From: Undaria pinnatifida | Lineage: Eukaryota; Sar; Phaeophyceae; Laminariales; Alariaceae | Direction of reading: 5' to 3' | Length of the DNA stretch: 64,000 nucleotides | Assembly (NCBI GenBank): GCA_012845835.1 | Contig: JABAKD010000021.1 | Coordinates: forward strand, 10,708,699 to 10,772,698 | Part shown: piece after piece, positions 27,401-46,976 of the stretch | Layout: every line of letters starts with the position of its first letter | Position numbering within the stretch: the stretch's first letter is position 1 | The notes under the pieces: model-generated | What the model was told of the DNA's origin: nothing | The model's database searches: none | What the model saw: the letters and a program-made list of their open reading frames with translations, nothing else | Translations under genes and position numbers: made by a program

Positions 27401-30400
27401 TACACAGGTTTCCCCCGGCTTGAGCTACAGAAGGGTATCACAGCTCATCTGCACATGTTTCGATAGGGTGAGCTGTCATCGATAGTTCATTTGAACATGA
27501 TTCAAAAGGCTGGGCTATACGAGCTGACATGAGCTAGCTCATGTGACCCTGGGCCAGCTATAGCTACAGCATATACACGAGCTGGACATGTTTTTCGGGC
27601 TTGAGCTACGGGAGGGTAGCTCATCTGCACATGTTATGAACGCGTGAGCTATACACGACGGACGAGCTGGCTCATGAGCTGTCCGGGGTGTGAACAGCTC
27701 TCTATCGCGGCGTATTGCTTCTAGGTTAGCCAGTTTGTCGGCGGAAATATAATACGGTCGGGGAGCTCGCGTTGTTTGTAGCTCGGGGCCATCCCCGCGG
27801 TACTTTGCAAGGGACGGCACCGGTATTTCTTGCTGGTGCTCAAACACAAACATTCGCGAAATCGTGTCCGGTACGACATGTAGCTTACCTGGTTTGTGCT
27901 GTACGGTGAAGTCAAAAGACTGCCACGCGATTGCTCAGCGAGTTAAAATGTTTGATGTATCCTGAATTGAGTATAAGTATCTTGGTGTCATGATCTGTCA
28001 CACATACAAAATGTGGTCCCCGCAGATAGGGTCGCCCGTGCTGTATTGCTACCCCAACAGCGTAACAGTATTTCAGTGTAGCAGAGTAATGGCGTTGGCT
28101 GTCGTTGAAGCGTTGACTAAAGTATGCCATGATTGCCACGTCGTCGTCTCTCTGGTGGACGAGGAATGCTCCTGCGCCCGCTTCCGAGGCGTCAACATGG
28201 ATCACGAAATATTTAGAAAAATCAGGGAACTGGAGCACTGGCACCTGGGTGTTCAATTGTTTCATTGTTGCGTACGCCTGGTCATGTTCTATGCTCCAAC
28301 TTTTAGCAACTTCCTTGGCGGTCTCTTTCTTCGCGAAGGGCTACCAGGGGTGCTATGATGCCGGCTAAGTTAGGTATAAGCTTACGTACGGCATTAACCA
28401 TTCCTAGTACTGAACGCAAGTCCTTGATGGTTTTAGGTGTCGGCAAGTCAACTACAGCATTTACGTGATCCCATCAATCCGAATTCCGTCGGCGGTTAGT
28501 ATGTGCCCCGAGTATTTAACTTATCGCGGTCCAAACTGTACTTTCGATGGTTTCAGAGTGAGGCCGGCTGCTTGCAATGCCTTGAACATGTGTTCTAGCA
28601 GTTGTAGGTGATCCTCCCAGGTTGATGAACAACATACCGATGTAAACACAGTCTTCCAAAGATACAAAATACCACTTTTTGGACCTAAGTGTGCGAAAGC
28701 TAATGCCACTATTCGCGCGAACAGAAACGGCGCGTTAGCTATACCGAAGCGAAGACGTCTGAAGACCCACTTCTCGTTCTGCGTGACAAAAGCAGTTTTT
28801 ATCTTGTTCGCTGGCTGCTACAGGTATTTGATTATACGCATTTTGTACGTCGCACACCATATATAGCGCGCTCTTCCAACCGTGCCAAGATTGCTTTTCA
28901 CGTTAGGTATAGGCCATGAGTTTTAAATAAGATGTCCACTTATTATCGACCTGTAATCTGCGCAGAAGCTAGGGGTCCCGTCTGGTTTTGCGACAGTAGT
29001 TACTGCGGAGCCCCAGGGACTCGGACGTTGTTCAATGATTCCTTCGTGGTCCAATTTGGTTCAAGCATTTGTCGATAGCCTCCTGGACGCGTGGGTAAGC
29101 ACGGCACGGCATGCTTTTTTCCTTTTTTTTTCACACACACATCTACTTTGCAGCTTCTGGACAAGCCATGGTCACAGGTGTCGTCCCTTCTCCCCCCCGG
29201 TTCTTGCCTTCAAGTTTTTATCGCGCATAGGGTTCAGCGATCCCACTGCTCGTCGTTTATTCATCGAGTGTTGCTGACTCACGCTCTCGCGCTTTCCGCA
29301 AGTCAATTTGTGCTCTACGAAAAGTCTCCACGAATTTAAACGAGTATGCACTAGGCGGGCTCGAACTCACGAAATTGACCTATACCAGGCTCAAGGATAA
29401 CCTGATACGCCACCGGGGCGACGGCATGCTATCTACTGGTCGCGTACCTGGTTCAAGAGGAAACGCTTGCTTCGGGTACACCTACCTAGCTCTTGGGGTG
29501 ACGGGGAAAATACGCTTCTTATTTTGCGCATAGCTCTACTACCTATGCGCATTCGCCAAATGTTAAAGTGATCTTATCTAACGCTCTAGTAAGCGCAGCA
29601 CGAAATGCTTGCGTGTAGATTCTGCTGTTTTTCTGTCAGTCTGAAATGCACTTGTCGTTTCGTTCAGGGCCACTAATACGCGTATAATGTGCCCCAGCAA
29701 AGCGCCTCGTTTCAAGCATACGTATTGATTGATAGCCACTTGGACGACTGTTGCTTTATTAGCCGCCGACCACTGACGCACTGCACGAGCAAGTATCATG
29801 TGTTGAAAAGCTTCGGGCACAGTGGACGGTTCGATGTCCTCGACCGTTACGATGAATGGTTCGATTAGAGCAGCAGTGATTTCTGGTGGTGCTGGTGCTT
29901 CCACTGAGTCTACTTGTACTGCTCTCTCACTCTGAGGCGGGGTGCAGCATTTCTTTCTCAAAAACACCGGCACAGGTTCTAAAGCAATATCAACTGAGAC
30001 TGCCGAGCACTGAGCGGTCGCAGTGTTCTCGGGGTGTGCAGCACAAGTCTACTCTACAATGAGATGCTTTTATTGTGACTTGAGATGTTTTGAATGGCAA
30101 TTGCTCTGTACTCCAGTCGAGGACTCCTCTGAAGGCGCCCGTTATGGTGTCATCGAGTAGCATACTGTCCGGCACTAAAGAGGGCAATACAAGCGCTTCT
30201 ACTGGTAGGATGATACCTCCTAATGCCAGTTGAAAACCCACGTATACTAAGATTTTGATAGGCGATCCATCAGCGCTGCTGGGGTTGATCGCTCCCTAGG
30301 GCACTACGAAAACTTCACTGTTTTTCATTGTGGGGTGTGTCTGTACGAAGTAAACAGATATGCATGGTACATCGGCGGCTGTCTCTGGTGACTTTGTGTG

Positions 30401-32728
30401 CGCCGGATGATTGTTTACTCTGGCGTTTACTCGTCCAAGCTTCGACGTCGAGTTAAAAGCGGTGAAATATCTGGGGAACCCACTCATTGCGGACGCGTGG
30501 AAAGCACTGAAGCGCGTTTCCTGGTTAGCATTGCATGATGATAAATCTGAGCTTGCCTAACAATCTGGTCGCCCGGATCTTTGAGGCGGTGGATTGTTCA
30601 CGTTTGCGAGCTGGGAAGCACTTCCTGGTGGGATCGAGGTACGGGCGTAGACCCAACCCAACTGCTAACCCTAACCCCTACCCTACCCCCCACCCGAGAC
30701 CAAAACGGGCGAGAACCACGACTGCGCCGCTTGTCGATTTTTTTGGTTGTTCCGATCTGCGGACCACTACATAGCCCTCGGCCAATGAGAGAGTGTAAAA
30801 ATTACCCTCCAAGATCCGGGTGGCCACATTGTTAGGTTTGCTGCTATTAATAATCTCTATACAGTAGGTGGCCCTGTATAGTGGCATATAGTGGCAGGAC
30901 AGAATTGTGCCACTATTCAGGGCAGTGCCACTATTCGATATAGTGGCACTATTGCCACTATTAGACAGTCTATAGTGGCAATATTGCCACTATATCGAAT
31001 AAAGAGCTTCGATGTTCACGCTGTACACTGATTATACGCTGTTGTGTACAGGTAAAGCCGTGCATACTGTTCCACTACTCGTGGTTGATTTGTGTGCAGC
31101 AGTATCCGCATGAAGCACATGAAATGACCGTTGATTATCCAACGGTTACCGAGCCTTCTGTGGTCAAGACCTGTTTCTTCTGCGCAGGCAGACCACAGGA
31201 ACCACGTCCAAACGCATTGTATCATAGGTGGCACATCAATATTTTTTGTCCGGCGGGCAGTGTAACATGGGGTTCAACATTCAACACTACGTGTAGAACG
31301 CATGAAAACAGCAACGTAGAGACGCGAAACTAACTGAAACAGCCAGTAAAGAAAATTCAAACACCCCCACCCCGGCGCATCAACCCAACCACCACGAAGC
31401 TCTGCAACTGCTGTAGGCTTTACTCGTGCCCGTCTTTCTCTCCCAGTGGTTTGTTTAGGAGTTTACACAGTTCTAGGTCCGCGCAGGCTGGCATGATACG
31501 TGTGGCGCCCACCGCTGAGAGTGTGTGTGGGCAGGTGTGGTACAGCAGTAGTGGGGGCCCACTACTTGGAACTGCCACTATTGGGTGTGTGTGATGCCCA
31601 AATGCCACTATTGAGGGCCCCGTCCTCAATAGTGGTAAAGTGCCACTATATCGGGTTGAGATTTTGCCAGGAGATTTTCATGCTACTATATAGGGCAATT
31701 TACTATTCAGGTTGCCACTATACAGGGCCACCTACTGTATTGAATTGTCTCATGTAATATTGTGGGACGCAGCAGAAACATACAAGATTTGTGGTATCGG
31801 AGAAAGTGAAAACGTGTAATTCTGACGCCGACTTCTTTTCTCGACTCTGCTTGGTGCTAATAATTTAGCAGCACAGCATGGAGTTGGATCCGGCGTAGAA
31901 GCACCATATTTTTAGCAGTACAGCATGGAGTTGGATCCGACGTAGAAGCACCAAGCAGAGTGGAGAAAACTAGTCAGCGTCAGAATTGCACGCTCTCACC
32001 TTCCGTGGTACCACAAGCTTTTTATGTTTCTGCTGAGATTACCATCATCATGCGATGTTAACCAGGAAATGCACTTCAATGCTTTCCATGCGTACGCAAT
32101 TAGTGGGTATCCCAGATGTCCCACCGCTTTAAACTCGACGTCGACCCTGTTTACACACCAGCCTGATGGTAAGCATGACAGAAGTATGCTAGGGAACAGC
32201 ACACCAACACATATTGTTAGCGCTGCTGTCACGGCATACAACACCTTGGATTTATATATAGAGAACGTATGGTTATTAAAATGATACCTACACGGCCCTT
32301 ATGTTTACGTCCAAAGCGGTGTTTTGACGAAAATATGACATGAGTCGGACGCAGTTGTGAAAATGAGACGCAGGACGTGAAAAAGAAAAAAAGTCCAAAA
32401 CTGCAACACAAACAACTGGTGCTTGCACAAAGAGCGTTGGGGAACATTCACCCGTGTGACTAAACGGAAAGAAAACCCAAACAACCAGTCCGCCAGTACC
32501 CTTAGTGCAACCCACCTGTGCCGTGTCACCACCGCTACTGCTCGACCTCTTTCCCTTCTTCCTCTTCTCCTCCCGGACGCGTAGGTAGTACGTTGGGGGA
32601 GGGGACGCCGGGCAGTCGTCCGAGTCCTCAGCCCCCATATCCAGAGTCGGGTCGTCGACATAGGTTACCTCGACTTCTCGAAGTCGCCTGCCGGCGATTT
32701 CCGCACCCCCGTCGAAGTGCGCAGACAT
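15442..32728 (-). CDS. PH-domain-like protein, five exons
   Basis: Exons on the minus strand: 32728-32516 (ATG start), 18043-17858, 17461-17288, 15964-15884, 15747-15442 (TAA). Every exon is in phase 0 and every junction is GT-AG, giving about 319 residues. Acceptors at 18043 and 15964 are good; that of the last exon is weak. Exon 2 has WRYVNVEKKALLVWDRRGG followed by TIPL, and exon 3 ends VLVLQARSRRETLLWAKVLQ. This is the pattern of the middle strands and final helix of a pleckstrin-homology fold, with the conserved Trp in the helix. A Ser/Pro/Gly-rich insert separates the halves. The C-terminus is Gln/Pro-rich with Q runs. The first exon is acidic, then Lys/Arg-rich. PH-like folds bind phosphoinositides or proteins; the ligand here is unknown. 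The 14.5 kb first intron is full of transposons and may hide further exons. Confidence 0.65.
16152..16320. repeat. Dispersed repeat, copy 1
   Basis: About 165 bases starting CTTCTGGACAAGACGTGGTC and including ATCGCGCATAGGGTTCAGC align closely with 29151-29311. This copy lies in an intron of the PH-like gene; the other lies inside a gypsy remnant. No coding capacity is apparent. Confidence 0.8.
16977..17175. repeat. Degenerate GACCC/GGGTC dispersed repeat
   Basis: Contains several CCCGACCTGACC/GACCCGACCCGACC stretches bounded by GGGTCGCG and GGGTCGGATCATGAA. It is another member of the family at 11035, 44800 and 46820-47375 and lies in the intron after the second PH-like exon pair. Confidence 0.7.
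18813..19450. repeat. Pair of diverged direct repeats in AT-rich intron DNA
   Basis: 18813-18990 and 19271-19450 share AAATT(T)CCCACCTAAAGTA, a middle part with ACTCAC(C/T)CATATAG and a GCAAGCAGATT/GCAGCTTGCAAAGATGAG end, in the same orientation about 460 bases apart. Between them lies a tRNA T-arm-like sequence at 19033-19053. No genes are seen from 18050 to 21520. Confidence 0.6.
21523..21838. repeat. ATGATGTTATG tandem minisatellite
   Basis: Degenerate units of GATGTTAT/GATGATGTTAT repeat for about 315 bases and end abruptly in CCCCCATTCTCAC. The array lies immediately upstream of a dispersed repeat and the LINE remnant. Confidence 0.9.
21880..22110. repeat. Dispersed repeat with 18-bp palindrome, copy 1
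   Basis: Contains the perfect palindrome GTCACTCGCGCGAGTGAC at 22054-22071, preceded by AAGGTCGCAAGGG and followed by GCCGAGCCACAG. The same arrangement occurs at 38200-38560 (palindrome 38497-38514) and in mutated form at 38580-38770. It abuts the LINE-like coding remnant. Confidence 0.75.
22110..23480 (+). mobile_element. 5'-truncated LINE-like retrotransposon remnant (reverse transcriptase C-terminal half)
   Basis: The frame at 22160-22446 contains GLVFADDFVGISETPEG, the reverse transcriptase motif C (F-A-D-D), followed by QYTYLGIEISKDCSWDARI, as in the RT thumb region of many LINEs. It is then broken by stops and frameshifts but remains readable at 22520-22712 (VPKLEHAGQVWEGN), 22785-22979, 22976-23200 and 23213-23461. 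A CPCGTTIESRTHIVGEC cluster near 23130 fits the C-x-C-x8-H-x4-C knuckle usual near the end of such proteins. Motifs A and B are missing, so the copy is 5'-truncated at about 22110. It lies in intron 1 of the minus-strand PH-like gene, on the opposite strand. Confidence 0.82.
23698..23725. repeat. Poly-C tract of 28 bases
   Basis: An uninterrupted run of C. Runs this long are prone to length errors in assembly and to non-B structures. Apparent poly-Gly frames on the minus strand arise from it. Confidence 0.95.
23726..25520. other. Intron DNA without a recognised gene
   Basis: Part of the long first intron of the PH-like gene. Open frames are short. Nothing with a motif or convincing splice pair was found on either strand. 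A GGTAGCTATCTCC/TCCCACGCTACCC-type inverted stretch occurs near 24520-24570. Confidence 0.5.
25522..25985. repeat. AGCT-rich subterminal-type repeat array, left of hAT remnant
   Basis: A degenerate tandem array built from TGAGCTA, ATAGCTCA and GCACATGTTTTC-like units of about 55-60 bases, for example GATAGCTCATC followed by GCACATGTTT. A second array of the same units is at 27330-27690, and the hAT transposase fragment lies between. Short motifs occur in both orientations, as in subterminal regions of hAT and similar DNA transposons. Confidence 0.75.
26309..26720 (+). pseudogene. hAT transposase C-terminal dimerisation domain fragment
   Basis: An ATG frame of about 135 residues has HPNMAHVARVLFSVPASSA, then KREFSTAGRFITEARSRL. 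This matches the hATC signature (hydrophobic A-x-x-x-L-x-x-P-A-S-S-A, then E-x-x-F-S, then R-S-x-L), the C-terminal dimerisation part of hAT transposases. The catalytic RNase H-like region and BED finger expected upstream are missing; the sequence upstream is a CACA-rich repeat. After residue 115 the frame probably shifts, since the neighbouring frame (LPPEQALQAVPRRLSHPKAE) is open to 26844. It is a decayed fragment, not a complete transposase. Confidence 0.8.
27330..27690. repeat. AGCT-rich subterminal-type repeat array, right of hAT remnant
   Basis: Units such as TGAGCTACAG, GGTAGCTCATCTGCACATG and GAGCTAGCTCATGTG repeat as in 25522-25985. The left array opens with CAGCTCA (25522) and this one ends TGAGCTG (27681), a possible short terminal inverted repeat. 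No clear 8-bp target duplication was found by eye. Confidence 0.75.
27700..30490 (-). pseudogene. Decayed Ty3/gypsy-type polyprotein (protease, RT, RNase H)
   Basis: Read on the minus strand from 30490 downward: 30487-29990 has protease-like pieces (GAFRGVLDWSTEQLPF); 29973-29578 is a pre-RT linker; near 29000 is WGSAVTTVAKPDGTP with FCADYR, the early RT motif; 28709-28521 has HLQLLEHMFKALQAAGLTLK; 28265-27912 has VIHVDASEAGAGAFLVHQRD and RHYSATLKYCYAV, the RNase H domain typical of Ty3/gypsy; 27853-27539 is a further fragment. Stops and frameshifts separate all of these, and Gag, integrase and LTRs were not identified. An unrelated segment (about 29095-29575) splits linker from RT. The remnant sits in intron 1 of the PH-like gene on the same strand. 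Confidence 0.8.
29095..29575. repeat. Nested insertion in gypsy remnant, with dispersed repeat copy 2
   Basis: This segment interrupts the gypsy reading order between the linker (ends 29578) and the RT start (about 29090). Its part 29151-29311 aligns with 16152-16320 (shared CTTCTGGACAAG, ATCGCGCATAGGGTTCAGC and ACGCTCTCGCG). It also contains a tRNA-like GGGCTCGAACTCACG stretch at 29358. Exact boundaries are uncertain. Confidence 0.6.
30862..31737. mobile_element. Non-autonomous TIR transposon, 876 bp, TA target site
   Basis: The ends 30862-30886 and 31713-31737 are perfect 25-bp inverted repeats beginning CAGTAGGTGG. They are flanked by TA on each side (30860-30861 and 31738-31739), the target duplication of Tc1/mariner-type elements. 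Inside each end, GCCACTAT/ATAGTGGC occurs many times in both orientations (30875-31000 and 31565-31720). No transposase frame is present, so it is a MITE-like non-autonomous copy. It lies in intron 1 of the PH-like gene. Confidence 0.85.
31813..31992. repeat. Fold-back element with internal tandem duplication
   Basis: The arms 31813-31858 and 31947-31992 are imperfect inverted repeats (CGTGTAATTCTGACG and ACTCTGCTTGGTGCT against AGCACCAAGCAGAGT and CGTCAGAATTGCACG). Between them a unit of about 43 bases, with ACAGCATGGAGTTGGATCCG, is duplicated. Transcribed RNA would fold into a long hairpin. No coding sequence. Confidence 0.8.
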
Positions 32729-35700
32729 AGTGGTTATTGGGCTGGTGAAAGTCTTACGACGTGAGAGGTGCTGAGCCCTGTGTACATAGAGTCTACCAGA
32801 GGTGTTGCTTGTGCAGAAGCTGATCTTCTTTCAACTGTTCGAGCTGCAACTTTCAACACTTTCAACTTTCAACCTACAGTTGAATGGAGTTATGGTGACC
32901 TGCACGGCATTATTCTCACAGGGTACCAAATCTGTCGAAACGCAACCGCGGCGTAACCGTGAATTTTGAATCAATCCTACCGCATTTGTACGACCTGGAA
33001 CGTCGTCGTCGTATTGTGGGGTGGCGTGGAGGAATCGACACTTTTGCTTTGAGCGTTGGCATCATTGGATCGTCTTGTAGGCTGCTGATACTCCACGCTG
33101 AACGGTGGTCGTTTGCTGTGCTCCTCATTTTTGTGACAAAATACCTGATACCTCTTTTTGGGGTTTTCAGTTCTTAAAAATATCGTACAACACGAACGAC
33201 GAGAGTAGCAACAAGCCTCGTATACGTACCTCTACTTCTAATCTTACGAAACATCCACCCAGGTGGGAAAGTGGGAAACGGCAACCTAACGATTGTGCGG
33301 CTGAGGAGTTCAGTATCTGGTATGCTGTGTCAGGTGTGTTGGAAATCATACAAGCTTTCAACACGAAACCGAAACCGCCAAATAAATATTGCTTTCATGT
33401 TCCTTATTTCGCCGCGTATTTGACTCCCTCGCCTCTCATGTCTTGTGTCGTCTTGTATGCTTCGACGCATCATCGACTTGCCCCTGCGACCCCACGGCAG
33501 ACCCAACTTGTGTGACAGCAAACCCAACTTGCGTGGTGTGTTGAGCTTTGGGTATCCATTGATACTCTGACGTGATGAGTGTGACGGGATTCGGCATATG
33601 TGGACAGAAGAACGTCTACAGCTGCAGGACTAAATGCGGCAACTGGGTGGAGGACAGGTGTGCACGCTGTACGATTCGTATGCTACGTATAGGTATACGT
33701 TGGTACTGCACAACACTCATTCGTGCCCCACGCCCGTCCTTCGTCACACCAGTGTACAGCCCGGCTCGAGGGACTTACAAGAGCGAGCGAAGAACGGTCT
33801 GTGTGTACCTAACTGGTGTTGTAAGAGACAATGCCGTGCTTCGGCGGCGCAAAGCAAGTTTCAACGATGATGAAAATAGTCCTGTCTGTTGGTTGGAGGT
33901 CCGATGCTATGCCTGCGAACATGTGACCGACATCAATTGGTTATGTCATGTCAACTATTGTATTAGTACTCGTACAGGTGCGCCAAGCACCAGGTAGTTG
34001 TACGGTACGCACGTACTATGTGTTTTAATGTTTTTTGTGCTACCATTAAGTTATTAATACCCAAAATACTTCAAATATGTCAGCTGTGAGATCGAACAGT
34101 TGAGTGTGATCGATACTCGTCTTTGCATGTTGCGTGATATTTCAGCCGCGCGTTCTTACTGGTGTATCCCTCTTTGAGGATACTCATATGGGCCAATGAC
34201 TCCCCTGGTTGCTGCCGGGGTCAACAGGGCAATTTTACGAACTGAAACATGCTACGGCGGTAGAGGCGCACCCTTATTTTTCCAAGTCTCCTCACATAAG
34301 CTCTATAGCCACCCCCAAAACCCGATTTTGATAAAAACGAAAGCGCAACTCGATCAACAATCCCATGGATCAGCCGATGGGGGTGGGATTTCCACATCGT
34401 GCGGGGCGGTAACGACCCCGGGGATCACCGTTTTAGTCGGAGGATCGGAGCTGAAGACGTATGGAAGGATTTTTGATCCGGGGAAAGGACTTAGTCCTCC
34501 ACGGGTGCGGCGGGACCTCGACGTTGGCCCAGGGGGTAACTCTTCCCGCGCGCTAGCTATATGAGCCGTAATCAATCAATGATGACCTGACGGGCGTGGG
34601 GTTTCCACACCGTGCGGAGCGGTATCGGCGCGTTGGAACCCTGTTTCCGTCCCCGAATCGTTGTAGTTGTCAAAATTGGAAGGATTTGTGATTCGGAGAC
34701 GGGACTCTATCCTCCAGGGCATGGGACTCCATCCTCCCCGGGCGCCGCTGGGAGTCACGGCCTATCAGCGATCAGTCGATCGGGTCGAGGTTTCCACACC
34801 GTGCGGGGAGATGTCGACCCAGAGAATCGCTGTTTTCGTCCCCGGTTGGTCGGATTTGTATATATATGGAGGGACTCCTGAACCGGGGATGGGACCCTAT
34901 CCTCTCCGCCTGCGGCGGAACCTCGATGGCTCTACGGCTGGAATATTCAACTTATCTGTCAAGCTTGTATTAATAGACAAAAGCCAGCGGATGGTAGGCA
35001 TTTTATAGGCCAACCAGCGGCCAGAATCGCAACTCAAAGTTGTAATTCAGCGGCAAGGCTGGCTTGATGGCTGTCAGAATTGCCTCAGGGTTGTCGCGAA
35101 GACTCAGCACGCCACGACCACGGCTCGGCGTGGCACGAGACCCGGTGTTCTGCTGCTTGTGCCACCCACCCTTCCTATCAATATGGCAAGGCGGGGCTGA
35201 AATGCTCTGAGCGGCAAGATTATGATGACAGTCAGACAGACAGAAATGCTGGTAGACAGACACTTCGACGTGCTTTCGGTATGATGAAATACTAGTAGGG
35301 ATAACACAATAGTTAGACAACAGTTGGGCTGTTGATTTTGCAGGAATCATCATACCCAAAATCCAAGAAATTTTGCTTGTACCCACAAGTACCCACAAAG
35401 TGATCGGCGCAAATCTAAAGGGGCTGGCTGCACGTGACAAATAATACCCCACCAGACATACGTCTACCGTGCCCTATTGCACCTTACCTAGAACCCCCCC
35501 CCCCTCGCAGTTCTTAGTTAAATGCAGCTTACCTTTCATGCGATTCGCGCCGAACACCTCACGGCCGCTTCGCGCTTGGTGCACGCGATGCCCGCCTGTT
35601 CGGTGAAAACCCGACGTGCTCCATCCCGGCATTGGTAGGGGTGTGAGGGTCTACGGTCATACGACAACGTCTATGCATGAAATGAGTACCCCCCCGTTTT

Positions 35701-36146
35701 CCCTCACACTTCAACAGGGCCATTCCTAGCCGCAACCACGTTTTCGGGGACAAAGCGCATGAAATTTGTGCGGGGGAGTTTTTGCCGTCGTGAAAGAAAG
35801 TATCCCGCGCCAGGCGTGTTTTGCGAGCGGTGTGCGACCCACTTAGCGATGAATCGCAATACCTCCATACTGCTGTGGCATCGCCTTCGAGTCGATCGGA
35901 GTTCTTAATGCCCGGGTTTGGGCGGTAAAGCTCTCGTTCGGTATTAACCCATCGCATGCATTCGTGACAACGAGGACCTACTCAATAGACAAACCCGGCC
36001 GGGAATACTCTTTGTCCCCCAACAGGAATCACCTTTCACAATAACGTCGTTCGGCATCGAATCATTGATTCGTAGCCGCTTCGTGCTCACTTCCACCCCC
36101 TTTGCCTCTTTGTGTGATCGTGAAATTGTCATTCCCTGGCTGGAAG
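32729..36146. other. Spacer between PH-like gene and unknown plus-strand gene; weak exon candidates
   Basis: It should hold the promoter of the minus-strand PH-like gene. Possible but unproven exons: 32921-33080 (+), behind the acceptor TTATTCTCACAG, with VTVNFESILPHLYDLE; 33580-33660 (+), containing GFGICGQKNVYSCRTKCGNW followed by VEDR; and 35632-35533 (-), an ATG frame ending at a strong GTAAGC donor. None could be linked in phase to neighbours. A triplicated repeat occupies 34370-34950. The rest shows nothing. Confidence 0.4.
34370..34950. repeat. Three tandem copies of a ~200-bp GC-rich unit
   Basis: The phrase TTTCCACA(C/T)CGTGCGG recurs at about 34387, 34602 and 34789. Each copy is followed by a GTTTTCGTCCCCG-like and a GGGACTCTATCCTCC-like segment. 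Copies have diverged by substitutions and small indels. Each open frame is short and differs between copies. Confidence 0.8.
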
Positions 36147-45417
<9,271 letters not shown>

Positions 45418-46820
45418 CGACATCAATGATATTAAAAAAAAGCGTTTTGTTCTTTGCTGTGGTACTGCTTGCTGCTGGTACAATTTATTAGAGCTGCAAA
45501 ACGTATCCCGTACTACAGTAGTTCGAAGTAGTATGGTGAATTTTCATAAAAAACACAGGTGCAGTTAGTTGCCAAAGGGACACAACCTCTTCGGGATAAA
45601 ATGAAAAAAGGGAATGAAAGGGTAAAAAAAACGTGACGATTCGATTACAGCAGTCACCAAACGAAGCAACTCGGGCTGCTGGAGGACACGAACAGCTCGG
45701 ACTGCTGGAGGTTGGAGAGCTGTGTTGGCCCCTACAATGTGCCAAGCCATGCGGCATGCGCGCCGTGCAGCGCAACAAGGCCCTAATGGCACACAACCCC
45801 ACGTGCCTGCTCACGGCGGTGTTGCATCGGGGTATCGGCCCGAGGGCGAGCAAGCACTAGTCCTACCCATGAACTAATCCCTTCGGGTCTTAAGACAGCA
45901 TAAATAATTGACCAATAAAACTGACGTTGACAGCATCGACCATTCGCAGCAACGCGGGCTGCTTGGATGTTGATGAATTACATATATTGTCCGACCTGAA
46001 AATAGCACAACTAGATGCACGACATACATGATGAAACCATTATTCGCACTGCTGCGCAATGCTGCGCACTGACGGAGACGGTGGATATCATCGCATCTGT
46101 TATTTCTTACCAGTAGGTCGCTATACCTGGCCTCCAAAAGGTTCGTATCGTCTCCCTCTACAACCAACCATGATTAGTTGTTTTGAAGTAGCATGCATGA
46201 ATCAAATTTCACCACCCGCCCTCCAAAATTGTAAGCTGCAGTAAGTCAGAAACTGATTTAACTATTGCTTTGAGTATTTATTTGCGTACTTAAATTAAAG
46301 CCTTTCCATCCTTGCCAATATAGGCACCTCCAGGCAGGTTCGCTCGCTGCGACTCACGCGAAGGTTCAATCATCCTACCCACGTGACGCTGATGCATCCT
46401 TTGCAAGTGGCCCTACTATTGTGTCAAGTAGTGAGACCCTTGCATTGATTTGAGCTAAACTGATCCATTGTAGCGACACTATCTACCTACCGCATCGAAA
46501 AAAAACAAGAAACACACACGTTCCCGCAGTTCAAGAAGCAAGAAAAGCTTGACTTTTTGGGGGGGGTAATTTATTCATTACGAAACAATTTTGGACTTGC
46601 CAAAATAGTGCTAATAAGGGCAGTGCGGGGGAAACATCAGTAACACTTGCATGTTCCAAAGAGATCTCTCGAATCGGGTGCTTCTCTGTAGTTTTCTAGT
46701 CCTTAAACCCTCTTCCTTATTGACCAATGCGTGGCAAGGGGTTCACCCCGTAGATTGCTGGTGAGCGAGATTAGGTGGTAGGAGCCCACAGTACGTAAAT
46801 TTTTTATTAATAAGTAGGGC
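45418..46820. other. Region downstream of the unknown gene, no gene recognised
   Basis: It starts with the presumed 3' untranslated sequence. A GC-rich part at 45640-45860 holds a 75-codon plus-strand frame (ending at TAG, 45858-45860) rich in Leu, Ala and Cys, without a motif. The rest is AT-rich with no supported feature. Confidence 0.45.
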
Positions 46821-46976
46821 TTTTCACGGGTCGGGTGTACTGCTCGCGGATAAGGCCGGGTCAGGATGACCCGACTCGACCCGCGCGATATCGATTACCT
46901 CTTGACGACCCGACCCGACCCGATCCGATCCGATCCGACCTGACCCGACCCACGAAAGTGTGAACACTTCCTGACT

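Noticed and set aside
29340-29435. Minus-strand tRNA with A-box-like TGGCGTATCAGG and B-box-like GAGTTCGAGCC
   Set aside because: The T stem does not pair beyond the first position and the acceptor ends do not match; possibly a SINE piece.
30655-30700. Interstitial telomere repeat (CTAACCCTAACCCCTACCC)
   Set aside because: Only two to three imperfect units, consistent with random C/A-rich sequence.
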